Positions 8,106-17,157 of a stretch of DNA of 64,000 nt are shown here, in pieces; position 1 is the first letter of the stretch, and each line of letters starts with the position of its first letter. Below the pieces are notes generated by a model. That model did no database searches, had not been told where the DNA came from, and saw only the letters and a program-made list of their open reading frames with translations. The DNA comes from Salinimicrobium terrae DSM 17865. Its GTDB lineage: Bacteria; Bacteroidota; Bacteroidia; Flavobacteriales; Flavobacteriaceae. The position numbers and the translations under genes were made by a program. The stretch spans positions 186,001 through 250,000 of the forward strand of contig NZ_AUKI01000016.1 of assembly GCF_000424665.1 (NCBI RefSeq). The letters run 5' to 3'.

Positions 8106-8165
8106 AGTATTATAATCTATAATACTACCCCCCTCTAAATTAAAAGTTGGTCATACCCCCCTTGC
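8106..8165. promoter_or_regulatory. 21-bp palindrome and C-rich boxes upstream of the recombination genes
   Basis: AGTATTATA-ATC-TATAATACT is a perfect 9-bp inverted repeat (8106-8126). It is followed by two C-runs (CTACCCCCCT, then CATACCCCCCT ending near 8162) that resemble the TACCCC boxes upstream of the integrases. The region 8071-8283 holds no gene and probably carries the promoter of the 8284-10876 cluster. Confidence 0.5.
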
Positions 8166-8283
8166 ATTATTGTGTAGCTGGGGAGGTGTGACTTCTTTTC
8201 TCCTGTGAAACCTAACTTTCAGCCCCTACTCTCTTTCACCACCGGGGATATATTCTCCAAACAACATAAAAATTGATAAAACT

Positions 8284-8625
8284 ATGGTTACAATTATTAG
8301 TTACAAATCCTTTGAAAGAGAGGATGGAGAAAAATTTTATGCACTAATTGTGCAAGGAGGTTTAGAAGCTGTCAAGAGTAAAGAAACAGGACAGAATTAC
8401 TTCACTGCTAAGACAGCTCAAGTTCCCTGTACCTTTGATGAAGTCACTTGTAAATCTTTAGTAGGGTCACAGATCCCAGGTACAATAAAAAAGATTGAAG
8501 TGGAGCCTTATGAATACACAGATACTCAAACTGGTGAAGTCAATACTTTTTCCCAAAGAAGTGTTTTTATAACTGAAGAAGAAGAAATTGTGAATAGAAA
8601 CGTAGAAAAAGAAGCAGTGGTTTAA
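8284..8625 (+). CDS. Small island protein, possible SSB-like partner of the ATPase, 113 aa
   Basis: The protein is beta-rich over residues 1-95 and ends in an acidic, charged tail (EEEEIVNRNVEKE), a build reminiscent of OB-fold single-strand binding proteins. I cannot identify a family. It lies directly upstream of a Sak4-like ATPase, and Sak4 proteins are typically encoded beside an SSB. The SSB idea therefore comes from context more than from sequence. A terminator-like stem may lie at 8640-8675. Confidence 0.5.
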   Translation: MVTIISYKSFEREDGEKFYALIVQGGLEAVKSKETGQNYFTAKTAQVPCTFDEVTCKSLVGSQIPGTIKKIEVEPYEYTDTQTGEVNTFSQRSVFITEEEEIVNRNVEKEAVV

Positions 8626-8737
8626 AAACGACTGCATAAAAAAATAAGAAGGAGTCTATAATGGCTCCTTTTTTTATGTCTAATAATGTCATCTATAAAT
8701 GATCATAGGGTCGGTGACACCTAATAATTTTTATATT

Positions 8738-9598
8738 ATGAAATTACAACAAGCGCAGCGAAGTCAAGTAAAGCTAAGAATTGGCTTGAGCGGTCCCAGT
8801 GGTTATGGTAAAACCTATTCAGCCTTACTACTTGCTTTTGGGGTAACTCAGGATTGGAGCAAGATAGCTGTCATTGATACAGAAAATAATTCTGCAAGCC
8901 TTTACTCTCACTTAGGAGGATACAATGTTTTACCTCTTGAAGAACCTTATACTCCATCAAGATACATTCAAGCAATTAAAATATGTCAAGAAGCTGGAAT
9001 GGAAGTGATCATAGTGGACTCGATAAGTCATGAATGGTCGGGAAAGGGGGGGTGTCTTGAAATGCATGAGCAACTTGGGGGGAGGTTTCAGGACTGGAGC
9101 AAAGTGACTCCTGAGCATAATAAATTTATTGATGCTTTAGTGCAGTCCAGCTCTCACATAATTGCTACTACTCGACGCAAAGTGGATTACTCTTTAGATA
9201 GAGATATGAATGGTAAAACCAAAGTTATGAAACTGGGAACTAAAGAAATTACTAGAGAAGGTTGGGAATATGAACTTACAGTCAACTTTGAGTTTATCAA
9301 TGATAATCATTTGGTAAAAGCTTCAAAAGACAGGACTGGATTGTTTATGGACAAACCTGAATTTGTCATAAACGGAGCGACTGGTAAGAAACTAAAGAAC
9401 TGGTGTAGTGAAGGAATTTCTCTAGACAATGTGAAGAAAGAAATTGCACAGTGTCATCATTTGAAAGGACTTAAGTATATCTATGAGAAATATCCTGCTC
9501 TCGCAAAAGAAATTTATCCGATAATTATGGAGCGCAAAACAGCAATTGAAAGCACTAATGCGCAGGTTATTGAAGAAAATAAAATTGAAAAACTCTAA
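8738..9598 (+). CDS. Sak4-like RecA-fold ATPase (AAA_24, phage-type recombination)
   Basis: The 286-aa P-loop ATPase has Walker A GPSGYGKT (about residues 20-27), Walker B EVIIVDSISHEW (about 86-97) and a downstream TTRRK sensor region. Its length and order match the phage AAA_24/Sak4 group, which promote single-strand annealing together with SSB. The start at ATG 8738 (MKLQQAQRSQVKL) places the P-loop at the usual distance; an ATG at 8699 adds 13 unlikely residues. Its partner genes lie on both sides. It likely serves replication or recombination of the island. Confidence 0.8.
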   Translation: MKLQQAQRSQVKLRIGLSGPSGYGKTYSALLLAFGVTQDWSKIAVIDTENNSASLYSHLGGYNVLPLEEPYTPSRYIQAIKICQEAGMEVIIVDSISHEWSGKGGCLEMHEQLGGRFQDWSKVTPEHNKFIDALVQSSSHIIATTRRKVDYSLDRDMNGKTKVMKLGTKEITREGWEYELTVNFEFINDNHLVKASKDRTGLFMDKPEFVINGATGKKLKNWCSEGISLDNVKKEIAQCHHLKGLKYIYEKYPALAKEIYPIIMERKTAIESTNAQVIEENKIEKL

Positions 9599-9608
9599 AC
9601 TATTGAAG

Positions 9609-10592
9609 ATGGAATTAATCACAAATAACCCACTACATATAAATATAGTAGATGAAAAGGAGGTCATACACTCCTCTAATAGCAGCTTTATTGAAGCTAA
9701 TACCAAAGAAGTTACTCTTGAACACCTGCGGAACGATTGTATAATACCTGTATTTGCAAAGGATAATGAAAGTACAATAAGTCATTATCAGTTTGTGCAG
9801 AAGACTAGAGAAATAGCGCAAGATCTCTTCCCTGAATTTGAAGTAGCAGAGCCTTCTATTAAGACTTCTCACATTATTAAAGGCAGAATACCCTCTGCTA
9901 TTGGAAAGCCTGCTAAAGAGCTTCTAGAGCATGAAAAGACATTGTATTATGAACGCTGTGCCTTTGTTATGGAAATTCCATCTGTAGTTGAAAACATTAA
10001 CGGGAATAGCTTAGCATTAAGCATTGGTGGAGTAAGAGCTTACAATCAAGAGAATTTGTTTAGTAAGAAGAGTCCAGAGAAATTTAAAATTTTCATTGGG
10101 TTTAAGAATATGGTCTGTACTAATCTCTGTATATCAACCGATGGATTAGCAGATCAGGTGAGAGTGAATAGTATAAATCAATTGTCAGATGCAGTAGAAT
10201 TATTACTAAACAACTATGATCGGGAGAAGCACTTAGGATTAATGGAAAGAATGAGTAGGTATTGTCTAACTCAGGAACAGTTTGCTCATTTTGTAGGTAA
10301 ACTAAGAATGTATCAGTTTATGCCAAAATCCGAGCAGAGCTTTTTATATCCTGTCGCATTAAATGATAGTCAAATCAACACTGTGGTGAAAAATTACTAT
10401 CACTGTCCTAACTTTTCTTGTAGAGAGGATGGGTCAATTGATTTGTGGAGTTTATACAATTTGTTCACAGAAGCAAATAAGAGCTCTTATATAGATAATA
10501 ATTTTGAGAGGTCTGTAAATGCGTATGAGTTAACAAATAACCTCGTTAATTCGCTGCAAAACAGGTCTGAGAACTACTTCCTGCTACATTAA
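9609..10592 (+). CDS. DUF3871-like protein, 327 aa
   Basis: The segment KFKIFIGFKNMVCTNLCISTDG around residues 165-187 and the general layout recall the DUF3871 family of Bacteroidota islands and phages, whose function is unknown. The start at ATG 9609 (MELITNNPLHINIV) follows the ATPase stop by 10 bp; a frame open from 9546 overlaps the ATPase and reads as low-complexity lysine. The gene is co-oriented and probably co-transcribed with the ATPase. Confidence 0.65.
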   Translation: MELITNNPLHINIVDEKEVIHSSNSSFIEANTKEVTLEHLRNDCIIPVFAKDNESTISHYQFVQKTREIAQDLFPEFEVAEPSIKTSHIIKGRIPSAIGKPAKELLEHEKTLYYERCAFVMEIPSVVENINGNSLALSIGGVRAYNQENLFSKKSPEKFKIFIGFKNMVCTNLCISTDGLADQVRVNSINQLSDAVELLLNNYDREKHLGLMERMSRYCLTQEQFAHFVGKLRMYQFMPKSEQSFLYPVALNDSQINTVVKNYYHCPNFSCREDGSIDLWSLYNLFTEANKSSYIDNNFERSVNAYELTNNLVNSLQNRSENYFLLH

Positions 10593-10612
10593 TTATATAG
10601 CTGTTTTGTAAA

Positions 10613-10876
10613 ATGAATGATAAACAGTTAGCAGAGATATTGAAGTATAGCTCGCCCCAAACATTATATATAGTTACTTGGAACAATCTTTTAAAGATCC
10701 TTTACTGCCCATTTGAGGTGATAGTCAGACAGCAGATTGGAGAATTAACTAAGGATGAAAAAGTTTCAGTAGAAGCCGTAAAAGTTACTACTAAATTGAA
10801 GACTGTATATATTGTTAGAGGGCGAGCCTATTTCTATTGTCATTTTGAAATAATCGACAGAGTGGAGCCTCCCTAA
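10613..10876 (+). CDS. Hypothetical protein, 87 aa
   Basis: A short co-oriented frame lies 20 bp after the DUF3871-like gene. It shows regular alternation of hydrophobic and polar residues (KTVYIVRGRAYFYCHFEIID) typical of beta strands. No family is recognised. It is probably the last gene of the recombination cluster. Confidence 0.5.
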   Translation: MNDKQLAEILKYSSPQTLYIVTWNNLLKILYCPFEVIVRQQIGELTKDEKVSVEAVKVTTKLKTVYIVRGRAYFYCHFEIIDRVEPP

Positions 10877-11024
10877 TACAAAAGAAAAGGAGTTTAGGTC
10901 ATATTTTGTATAATCAAACTTTTGAGTGTGTTTTCTCCTGAACAAAAAAACCACTGAAAACGTAGAATTCGAAAAAGGCGGTTTTATCCCTTTTCTTTCT
11001 TAATCTTCTTAAAAGATTAGGAGA

Positions 11025-13349
11025 TCAATCCGTCTTTTTTTCTAAAAGAGAATAGAATCCTTTGTCCACCAAAGAATAGGAGAGCAGCGCATGACTGTTT
11101 AAATATCTTTTCTTTAAATTTTTGAATTTAATTTTTTCATAAGTCATGGTTAATCCAGAGTAATGCAGAATTATAGAATCATTATTGGCTTTAATTATGT
11201 CAGATTCCTCTTTTATTGTAGTAGCATTTTTACTATTGGGAAGCTGAGATTCGAATAGGTAAGAACTAATTTTTCCATCTCCCTTTTTTCTTTCCTGTGG
11301 TTTTTCTTTCATGTAAAAGAGACCTTTTATTATCCCAATAACAAGGTTAGATGGGTAATCTATTATCTTTCCATTTGAGTTAACATTAATTTCACTCAAA
11401 ATTGGATCTTTAAATATTTTAACGTGCTGTGAAAAATAGTCTTTAAGATAAGCTTGTAATTTTTCGATATTAATATACTCTTGTCTAATGCAATATTTGT
11501 AACAGAATCTAATCAAGTTAACTTTAAAATTCATTCCCTTGTCCTGTTCCAAAAGCTCCATGTTCAGTTCTTTTTTATAGATTAGTTCTGGGTGATAAGA
11601 CGAGGGAAAAAATTTGATTTCAAAATATTGATGTAGAAGCTCATTTACATGGAAAGAAATAAGCGTGGACTTTCTTTTATTTTTTGCTGTAGTTTTCAGA
11701 AAATACAAGCTTTTGGCAACATTTCTAACTTCAGAATTTATTTGAATTAGATCCTTGAAAATGCTGTCAATAAAATCGGTCTCTTTAAATAGAATACCAT
11801 ACTTGGGGGCTATCTCTTTAGGAACAGAATTAGCATTAAACTCTCCTTTCAAAAGAGTCTTAATTTTAGTTTGGATGTAAGTATTCCGCTCCGAATAGGC
11901 AAATAGATTAAAAAGTAAGATTTTATAATTTTGAATGGAGTGATCAATAACCTCCTCAAATTTCATTTTTAATAGAAATTCAATTTCTCTCTCTTCATCT
12001 AAACTTCCTGAAAATTCGAAATCATATTTATTTGGTATATGGACTGGGAAGACATCATCAAACTCTTGTAGTGCTATTTCTAACTCGTCAGGGTCATTAT
12101 AAGTTTGGTTTAATTCCTCAATAAAATATGCCTCTTGTATAACCATCTTTTTAATTAGGGAATCAAGTAAATGAGATGGGCTACCGTCAGAATCTTTATA
12201 ATAAAAGGAACTCTTCTGGGCAAACAAATATTCAAATCTGTTATGTGAATCTATGAGATACGGGAGAACCATGTTAAAATAAAGTCTTTGGTGGTTCCTT
12301 TCAAGATTAATTTCTTCCCTTTTAGCTTTTACAGAAAATTCAGCTTTTTGATATTGTCTATTTACTACGTCTACTTCAATATCCATTTTTTTTCTAAACC
12401 TTTTGGAGAATTGCTTTATTTCAACTGGATTATGTTCGTGAAGCATTAATGCTTTACCAATCTTTTCATTTAATACATTAGCACCTGTACTTATCACGTT
12501 GGTAGTAATTAAAAACTGTATGCCGGAGGGAATATTACTATCAATAACTAGGCTTTCATAAATTTCACTGTCCTTGCGTGATGCAGTTAAAACAAAAGCT
12601 TTACAATTGAAGTTTGACTCAATTAGATGTTTAAATTTTTCACATTCCTTTTTGTTTTTGATGTAAATAATATTCAGGTGGTCCTGAGGGAATCTTTCCA
12701 GACATTCCTCAGCAAATCTTTTAACGTGGTTGGCAGCACTATCTTTAGAATATTGAATATTTATCTGAGCCTTTTTATTTCTCTTGATTATCTTCAATTC
12801 GTTAAGCCCAAGAATATATTTAATGGCTTCGTAAGGAGTACCACTCATTGCTACAATCTTTGCAGAAGTTTTTATAAGGACTTGAAAAGTGGAAAAGAAA
12901 AATTGCCTAACATATTCTTTTTTATAATTATAAAGGAGAGAATGCGCTTCATCTAAAATTATTATATCTTTTGATGTAAGCCCATCTCCAATCAATTTTA
13001 GACTGTGATAAGTTGAAGTGACAATTTGGTCCTCCGAATTTAAACTCTTCCTTCTGCTCTGATGATTTAATTCAAGATCAATAGCAATACCCTTTTTCAA
13101 AAGTTCATTTTTGAACTGATTTTGTATTATTAAAAAGGGACTGCAGTAAATTATTCTTCCTTCCTTTTTATTTTGTACTTGGGAAATACAGAGGTCTGCG
13201 AAAAATTTAGTTTTACCACTACCCGGACTTGCATTGAGAAGGACTCTTCTGCTTAGGTCTATAAAAGACAAAATGTTTTCCTTCTCTTCAGAAATGTATT
13301 GTTTAATAAAAATTTCTTTAGTTTGATCCTGGTCTTTTTTTAAACTCAT
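11025..13349 (-). CDS. SF2 DEAH-box helicase, partner of the methyltransferase-nuclease
   Basis: The 774-aa protein has helicase motifs in order: Walker A SPGSGKT (41-47), DEAH (133-136), SGTP motif III (169-172), the motif V region ISTGANV, and a motif VI-like QFSKRFR (313-319). About 400 C-terminal residues follow without any motif I can name, and no nuclease signature is visible. It starts 19 bp after the stop of the upstream methyltransferase gene, so the two form one operon. Within a restriction-like pair it could translocate DNA or remodel blocked substrates. It might instead be an independent helicase. Confidence 0.85.
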   Translation of the reverse strand: MSLKKDQDQTKEIFIKQYISEEKENILSFIDLSRRVLLNASPGSGKTKFFADLCISQVQNKKEGRIIYCSPFLIIQNQFKNELLKKGIAIDLELNHQSRRKSLNSEDQIVTSTYHSLKLIGDGLTSKDIIILDEAHSLLYNYKKEYVRQFFFSTFQVLIKTSAKIVAMSGTPYEAIKYILGLNELKIIKRNKKAQINIQYSKDSAANHVKRFAEECLERFPQDHLNIIYIKNKKECEKFKHLIESNFNCKAFVLTASRKDSEIYESLVIDSNIPSGIQFLITTNVISTGANVLNEKIGKALMLHEHNPVEIKQFSKRFRKKMDIEVDVVNRQYQKAEFSVKAKREEINLERNHQRLYFNMVLPYLIDSHNRFEYLFAQKSSFYYKDSDGSPSHLLDSLIKKMVIQEAYFIEELNQTYNDPDELEIALQEFDDVFPVHIPNKYDFEFSGSLDEEREIEFLLKMKFEEVIDHSIQNYKILLFNLFAYSERNTYIQTKIKTLLKGEFNANSVPKEIAPKYGILFKETDFIDSIFKDLIQINSEVRNVAKSLYFLKTTAKNKRKSTLISFHVNELLHQYFEIKFFPSSYHPELIYKKELNMELLEQDKGMNFKVNLIRFCYKYCIRQEYINIEKLQAYLKDYFSQHVKIFKDPILSEINVNSNGKIIDYPSNLVIGIIKGLFYMKEKPQERKKGDGKISSYLFESQLPNSKNATTIKEESDIIKANNDSIILHYSGLTMTYEKIKFKNLKKRYLNSHALLSYSLVDKGFYSLLEKKTD

Positions 13350-13368
13350 TTTTAGCTAAGAGTAAGGA

Positions 13369-16300
13369 TTAAATTTTACTAACTAGCTCATTAAGCCGTT
13401 CATCTAACTCTAACATTTTTGATTTATCTGAATGATGTTTATGAGCTAATTTGGAGGTCTCCATCAATTTTTTGTGAATTATATTTTTATTATCAAATGA
13501 AGGGATATTTAATTGTGGTCTTATTTTAAAAGTTCTGGAATCTGACGAGTTATAAATGAACCTGGCTGTAACAGGGGCATTAAAAATTGCACAGATGTAA
13601 TGTGCTTCATCTAATGTTATAAACCTGCCATTCTCGTCTTGAGTAATAGTTACAGCATGGTTTTGAAACTGCGGACGCTTCAATTCCCCCCAAGGTGTAA
13701 TTAAATCTGTTACAACGGCTGCCTGCCATTTGGAGTTATCCCTAAAAGCTACGTAATTTTTAGCGAAGCTATAATCCCCAACTCTGGCAAGAGCATAAAA
13801 TTCATTATTATGTTTTGAGCCAATAATCTTGGAATTGTAGTCAGTTTGTGAAGTTAGAACTTCTTTAAACTTTGTAAAATATTTAGCTAAAAGTTTGGAC
13901 TCTTTTGTTAGCTCCTTAATTCCAATGGGGCTTCTTTTATTGTTTTCATTATATGGAAATGGTACAAGATATTTTGGCTTTTTAATATGGAATCTCTCAA
14001 TATCAACTCCTTTTACCAGAGGGTGTAAAAACTTTTTTTCTAGCAGAATGGTTTGCTGTGGAATTTTATATTTAGAACTTTTCTTTTGGAAATTCTTGAC
14101 AAACACTTTGTCCTTTTGTGGTTTCATTTTAGAATCATATTCCAATAGAAATAATTCTTGGGGATAAAATTCTACACCTTCTCTTCCTACATAAGAAGTA
14201 GATCCTGAAATTTTCTTGAAATTATTAAGCTCTAAACTCGAATCAGCATAAGAAAAAATGGTATTATCTTCATTGGCATGACCAATCAGCCCTATTTCTT
14301 TTTTAAATAGATGCGACACTTTGGAAAATTGAGTGACATTTACATATTTTAAAAGATTCTCCCTACTGTTTTTTATGTAATGGGTGGCAGGAATTCCTTC
14401 TGAATAGTCAACTTCTTTGGCAGAAAAGAAAAAAGAAAGAAATTTATGTTGTACCGGTTTGAAAGGATGTCCAGCTTTTGTCCAGTCATATATTTCCTGT
14501 AAATACAGTTTCCTTTCATTATCCAGGTTAAACTTTCTAAAACCTTCATAGGTTTGTTGGAAGAGTAATGATTGTGGCATGAGGAAAGCTAAATTTCCAT
14601 CAGGCTTTAACCAATTTTCAGCACATACATTTGAAATTAATGCACACACGTTTAAGTTAATTCCACCTGTGATACTGTCCCCCGAAAAGAGATGTCTAGA
14701 CACACATAAACTTTTAATTCTTTCTCTGTAACCGGCAGGTAAATTTTTCCAATCTATCCAGGGTGGATTTCCTGCTATTATGTCGAATCTACCCAAGTTG
14801 GCAGTGGTTAAAAAATTAGTCACTATTCTTGCCCATATTCCATTCCAATCATTCTTCTCCAGTTCAATAAATTGTGAAGCTAGAAGTTTAATGTTTTCAA
14901 TTACTACTTTTTGTTGATCTTTAGGTGAAGTTATACTCAATAATTTAGTGACGATGTTTTCCTCATCTAAATTGTGGATATCATCTTCTATAGAAGTCAT
15001 TATTTTTGAAAACTCCTCAGGATTATCTACTATACTTTTTGGTAGTATTATTTCAATTCCACCTTTAATTGTCTGGATTTTGTAGTATAGACAGTCCACC
15101 CCTTCAACTAAAGTTTGTGATGGCACGTAAGAGGCATCTCCTAAATAAACGGGTATTTCAAATTCATCACCATCTAAAATGAGGGGAGAAATATTTATAA
15201 AATAATTAATTCTAGCTGTCAGAACTGCCAAAGGATTTAAATCAATTCCCTTTACCCTGGAAAGTATAGATTTCAGCCTTTCCTCTCTTGATAAGTGTGT
15301 GGTTTCTTCTAATACCTTCCTTATCATAGTGGTCAAAAAAGTTCCTGATCCAGCACATGGATCAAGAGCGGTCCATTTAGAATTATTTGACTTATTAATT
15401 GCTTCTTGAATAAGATGATCAGCAAGCCAAGGTGGTGTATAAAATTCTCCAAGGCTATGTCTTACCTTATCAGGTATAATATTCATGTATAAATCTTTAA
15501 AAAGATCAAACACGTTTATTACATCATCAAAAATAGCTTTATCCTCATAAGGTGTAAGAATTTGAAAAATTTCGCCTACTAAATTTCCTATGTCACTATT
15601 CCATTGTTCAGGTGTACTATACCAGGCAAAGAAGTCTCCTTCTAGTAAGTTCCCTATTCCCAAATTTCTGAAAACTGCGCCTTCCTCTAATTCATTCATC
15701 TGGTGCCTTAATGAATTGGAGTCGGAAAGGGCTAACTTATTAAATTCAATTAATGACTCATCGAACCTAACTTTACTTATTACCTTATAGGCTATTATTT
15801 TAACAATAATGGCGTATGTAGTCTGGAGGGCATAGAGTGTAAGATATTCATCATCTTTACTTTTAAATTTTTCATTGACTATAGCCTCTAATGCCGATCG
15901 TCTCTCCTCTATAGCTTTCTGCTTTGATTTATCATCATGAGCTAGACGGAAAAGTTCCTTCCACTCCTGAAAAAGCATTTTAGATTTTCCTGTAGATAAA
16001 GTTTTAAGAGTGTTGTAAAGAACTAAAGTCAATTGTTTAGCTACACTTTCTTCTGCAGGGGAACAGAAATCTTTGACCAGATTTTGTGGAGTTAAGGCAA
16101 CTTTTTCAAGTAAAATAATATTCTTTATAAGACGGTCAAGATGCTTCGCCTTGATTGGCTCAAATGCACCAGTAACAACTTGTCCATCTTCCATGGAAAT
16201 AAATTGACACTCTACTCCATCTGTCACCAATCCAAGATAATCTGTCTCTTCCTCCTTGAAAAGTCCATTTAGGTATTCTTTTAGTTGCTTTGAAGCCTTA

Positions 16301-16623
16301 TTTTTTTTGCCAACATTATTAAAGGTAGAGGGTTGCTTAAATTCTATTACTAGAGCTCCTATTTTACTGTCTATTCTCCCTTTGGAAATATGTCTCTCAG
16401 TATGGACAGACTTCTCTTTCTGGGGATAATAGGTGATACCCAATACATTTTTAATAAAAGCGAAAAGTTCCAATTCAAAAATGGAAACTACTGTTGCTTC
16501 ATTTTCTGCAGATTTACATGCTTTAACTATATCGGAGGATACTTCTTCTAAGATGGAGGAGTATTCATCTGATTTAATTATGAATTCTAAATTTTTTTGT
16601 TTAAGCTTTTCTAGATTGTTCAT
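13369..16623 (-). CDS. Type IIG/ISP-like restriction-modification polypeptide (nuclease, N6-adenine methyltransferase, specificity)
   Basis: The 1084-aa protein has an N-terminal PD-(D/E)XK-like site (D85 in RIDSKIG, then E94-F-K96). A helical linker follows, then an N6-adenine methyltransferase with motif X (LGEFYTPPW, about 391-399), motif I DPCAGSGTF (421-429) and motif IV NPPW (619-622). A C-terminal target-recognition region of about 400 residues ends with conserved-looking FKIRPQLNIPSF. The order equals Type IIG and the non-helicase parts of Type ISP enzymes. The helicase is a separate gene immediately downstream. It probably protects against phage; recognition sequence unknown. Confidence 0.85.
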   Translation of the reverse strand: MNNLEKLKQKNLEFIIKSDEYSSILEEVSSDIVKACKSAENEATVVSIFELELFAFIKNVLGITYYPQKEKSVHTERHISKGRIDSKIGALVIEFKQPSTFNNVGKKNKASKQLKEYLNGLFKEEETDYLGLVTDGVECQFISMEDGQVVTGAFEPIKAKHLDRLIKNIILLEKVALTPQNLVKDFCSPAEESVAKQLTLVLYNTLKTLSTGKSKMLFQEWKELFRLAHDDKSKQKAIEERRSALEAIVNEKFKSKDDEYLTLYALQTTYAIIVKIIAYKVISKVRFDESLIEFNKLALSDSNSLRHQMNELEEGAVFRNLGIGNLLEGDFFAWYSTPEQWNSDIGNLVGEIFQILTPYEDKAIFDDVINVFDLFKDLYMNIIPDKVRHSLGEFYTPPWLADHLIQEAINKSNNSKWTALDPCAGSGTFLTTMIRKVLEETTHLSREERLKSILSRVKGIDLNPLAVLTARINYFINISPLILDGDEFEIPVYLGDASYVPSQTLVEGVDCLYYKIQTIKGGIEIILPKSIVDNPEEFSKIMTSIEDDIHNLDEENIVTKLLSITSPKDQQKVVIENIKLLASQFIELEKNDWNGIWARIVTNFLTTANLGRFDIIAGNPPWIDWKNLPAGYRERIKSLCVSRHLFSGDSITGGINLNVCALISNVCAENWLKPDGNLAFLMPQSLLFQQTYEGFRKFNLDNERKLYLQEIYDWTKAGHPFKPVQHKFLSFFFSAKEVDYSEGIPATHYIKNSRENLLKYVNVTQFSKVSHLFKKEIGLIGHANEDNTIFSYADSSLELNNFKKISGSTSYVGREGVEFYPQELFLLEYDSKMKPQKDKVFVKNFQKKSSKYKIPQQTILLEKKFLHPLVKGVDIERFHIKKPKYLVPFPYNENNKRSPIGIKELTKESKLLAKYFTKFKEVLTSQTDYNSKIIGSKHNNEFYALARVGDYSFAKNYVAFRDNSKWQAAVVTDLITPWGELKRPQFQNHAVTITQDENGRFITLDEAHYICAIFNAPVTARFIYNSSDSRTFKIRPQLNIPSFDNKNIIHKKLMETSKLAHKHHSDKSKMLELDERLNELVSKI

Positions 16624-16832
16624 TTATCGAAGTTTCCCTATAATATAATTGTAGAAGTAGTGGATGATGAGGCTAAAATAATTAAACTAAGTCTCCCAAT
16701 TATGGTAGGTTTAAACTTATTTCCTCAAAATATTTTTTTTGTAGATGGCTAGTTATAGAGAGGAAAAAGGGACCTACTTCTTCTTTTTTATTGTAAATGG
16801 ATGGTAATAACTGGGTTGCAAGGAAAACCGTC
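16624..16832. other. Intergenic region at the right end of island A
   Basis: No gene is seen. The stretch must contain the promoter of the methyltransferase-helicase operon (transcribed leftward). It ends where the second copy of the tRNA-derived repeat begins. Confidence 0.5.
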
Positions 16833-16990
16833 AGTCTCGTCCAGACCGCAAATTGCAAAGAAGCTCCTCTAATCGGGGAGCTTTTTTTCGCAATAAAGAG
16901 TAGTTGTGTTGTTTGTGGTAAATCGTTGATTTACCTGGGTTTAGAAGTAAACCAATGAGAAGCTTTTCCCTTTGAGGGAAGGGCTTTTTT
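16833..16990 (+). repeat. Right 158-bp direct repeat (att site)
   Basis: This copies 3307-3464 with one mismatch. It contains the last 16 bp of tRNA-Asp, its terminator hairpin and the downstream hairpin. The rest of the tRNA is missing, so this copy is not a functional tRNA gene. It serves as the right end of island A and the left end of the decayed second island. Confidence 0.92.
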
Positions 16991-17157
16991 ACTTTGTGTT
17001 CGTTTTATAATCCTTTTTTACATGCTGTTGGAAAAGGGTTTTTTTGGTATTCTCAGTGCGGGTTAAATTTTTATTAAAATGAAATGTTTTTTAAATACTC
17101 TTTTCAAATTTGCGTTTGTTAAATATTAACGGCACAATTGTGCTAAAAACCATAATT

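Larger units (their letters stand above)
3307..16990. mobile_element. Integrative genomic island A in tRNA-Asp
   Basis: The element is delimited by a direct repeat of 158 bp (3307-3464 and 16833-16990) that begins in the tRNA 3' end. A tyrosine recombinase lies just inside the left end. The interior holds a recombination-type gene set (Sak4-like ATPase, DUF3871-like protein), an XRE regulator and a restriction-like operon at the right end. Relaxase, coupling protein and type IV secretion genes are absent, so self-transfer is not expected. The true crossover site is presumably within the tRNA part of the repeat. Confidence 0.85.

Noticed and set aside
9546-9608. Extended start of the DUF3871-like protein
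   Set aside because: The extra residues are poly-basic and overlap the end of the ATPase gene. The start at 9609 is used.
16833-16849. A second tRNA-Asp gene
   Set aside because: Only the last 16 bp of the tRNA are present. The anticodon and D-arm are missing.
3307-16990. A complete conjugative transposon or ICE
   Set aside because: I find no relaxase, coupling protein or type IV secretion genes, and island A ends at the right repeat. It is called an integrative island.
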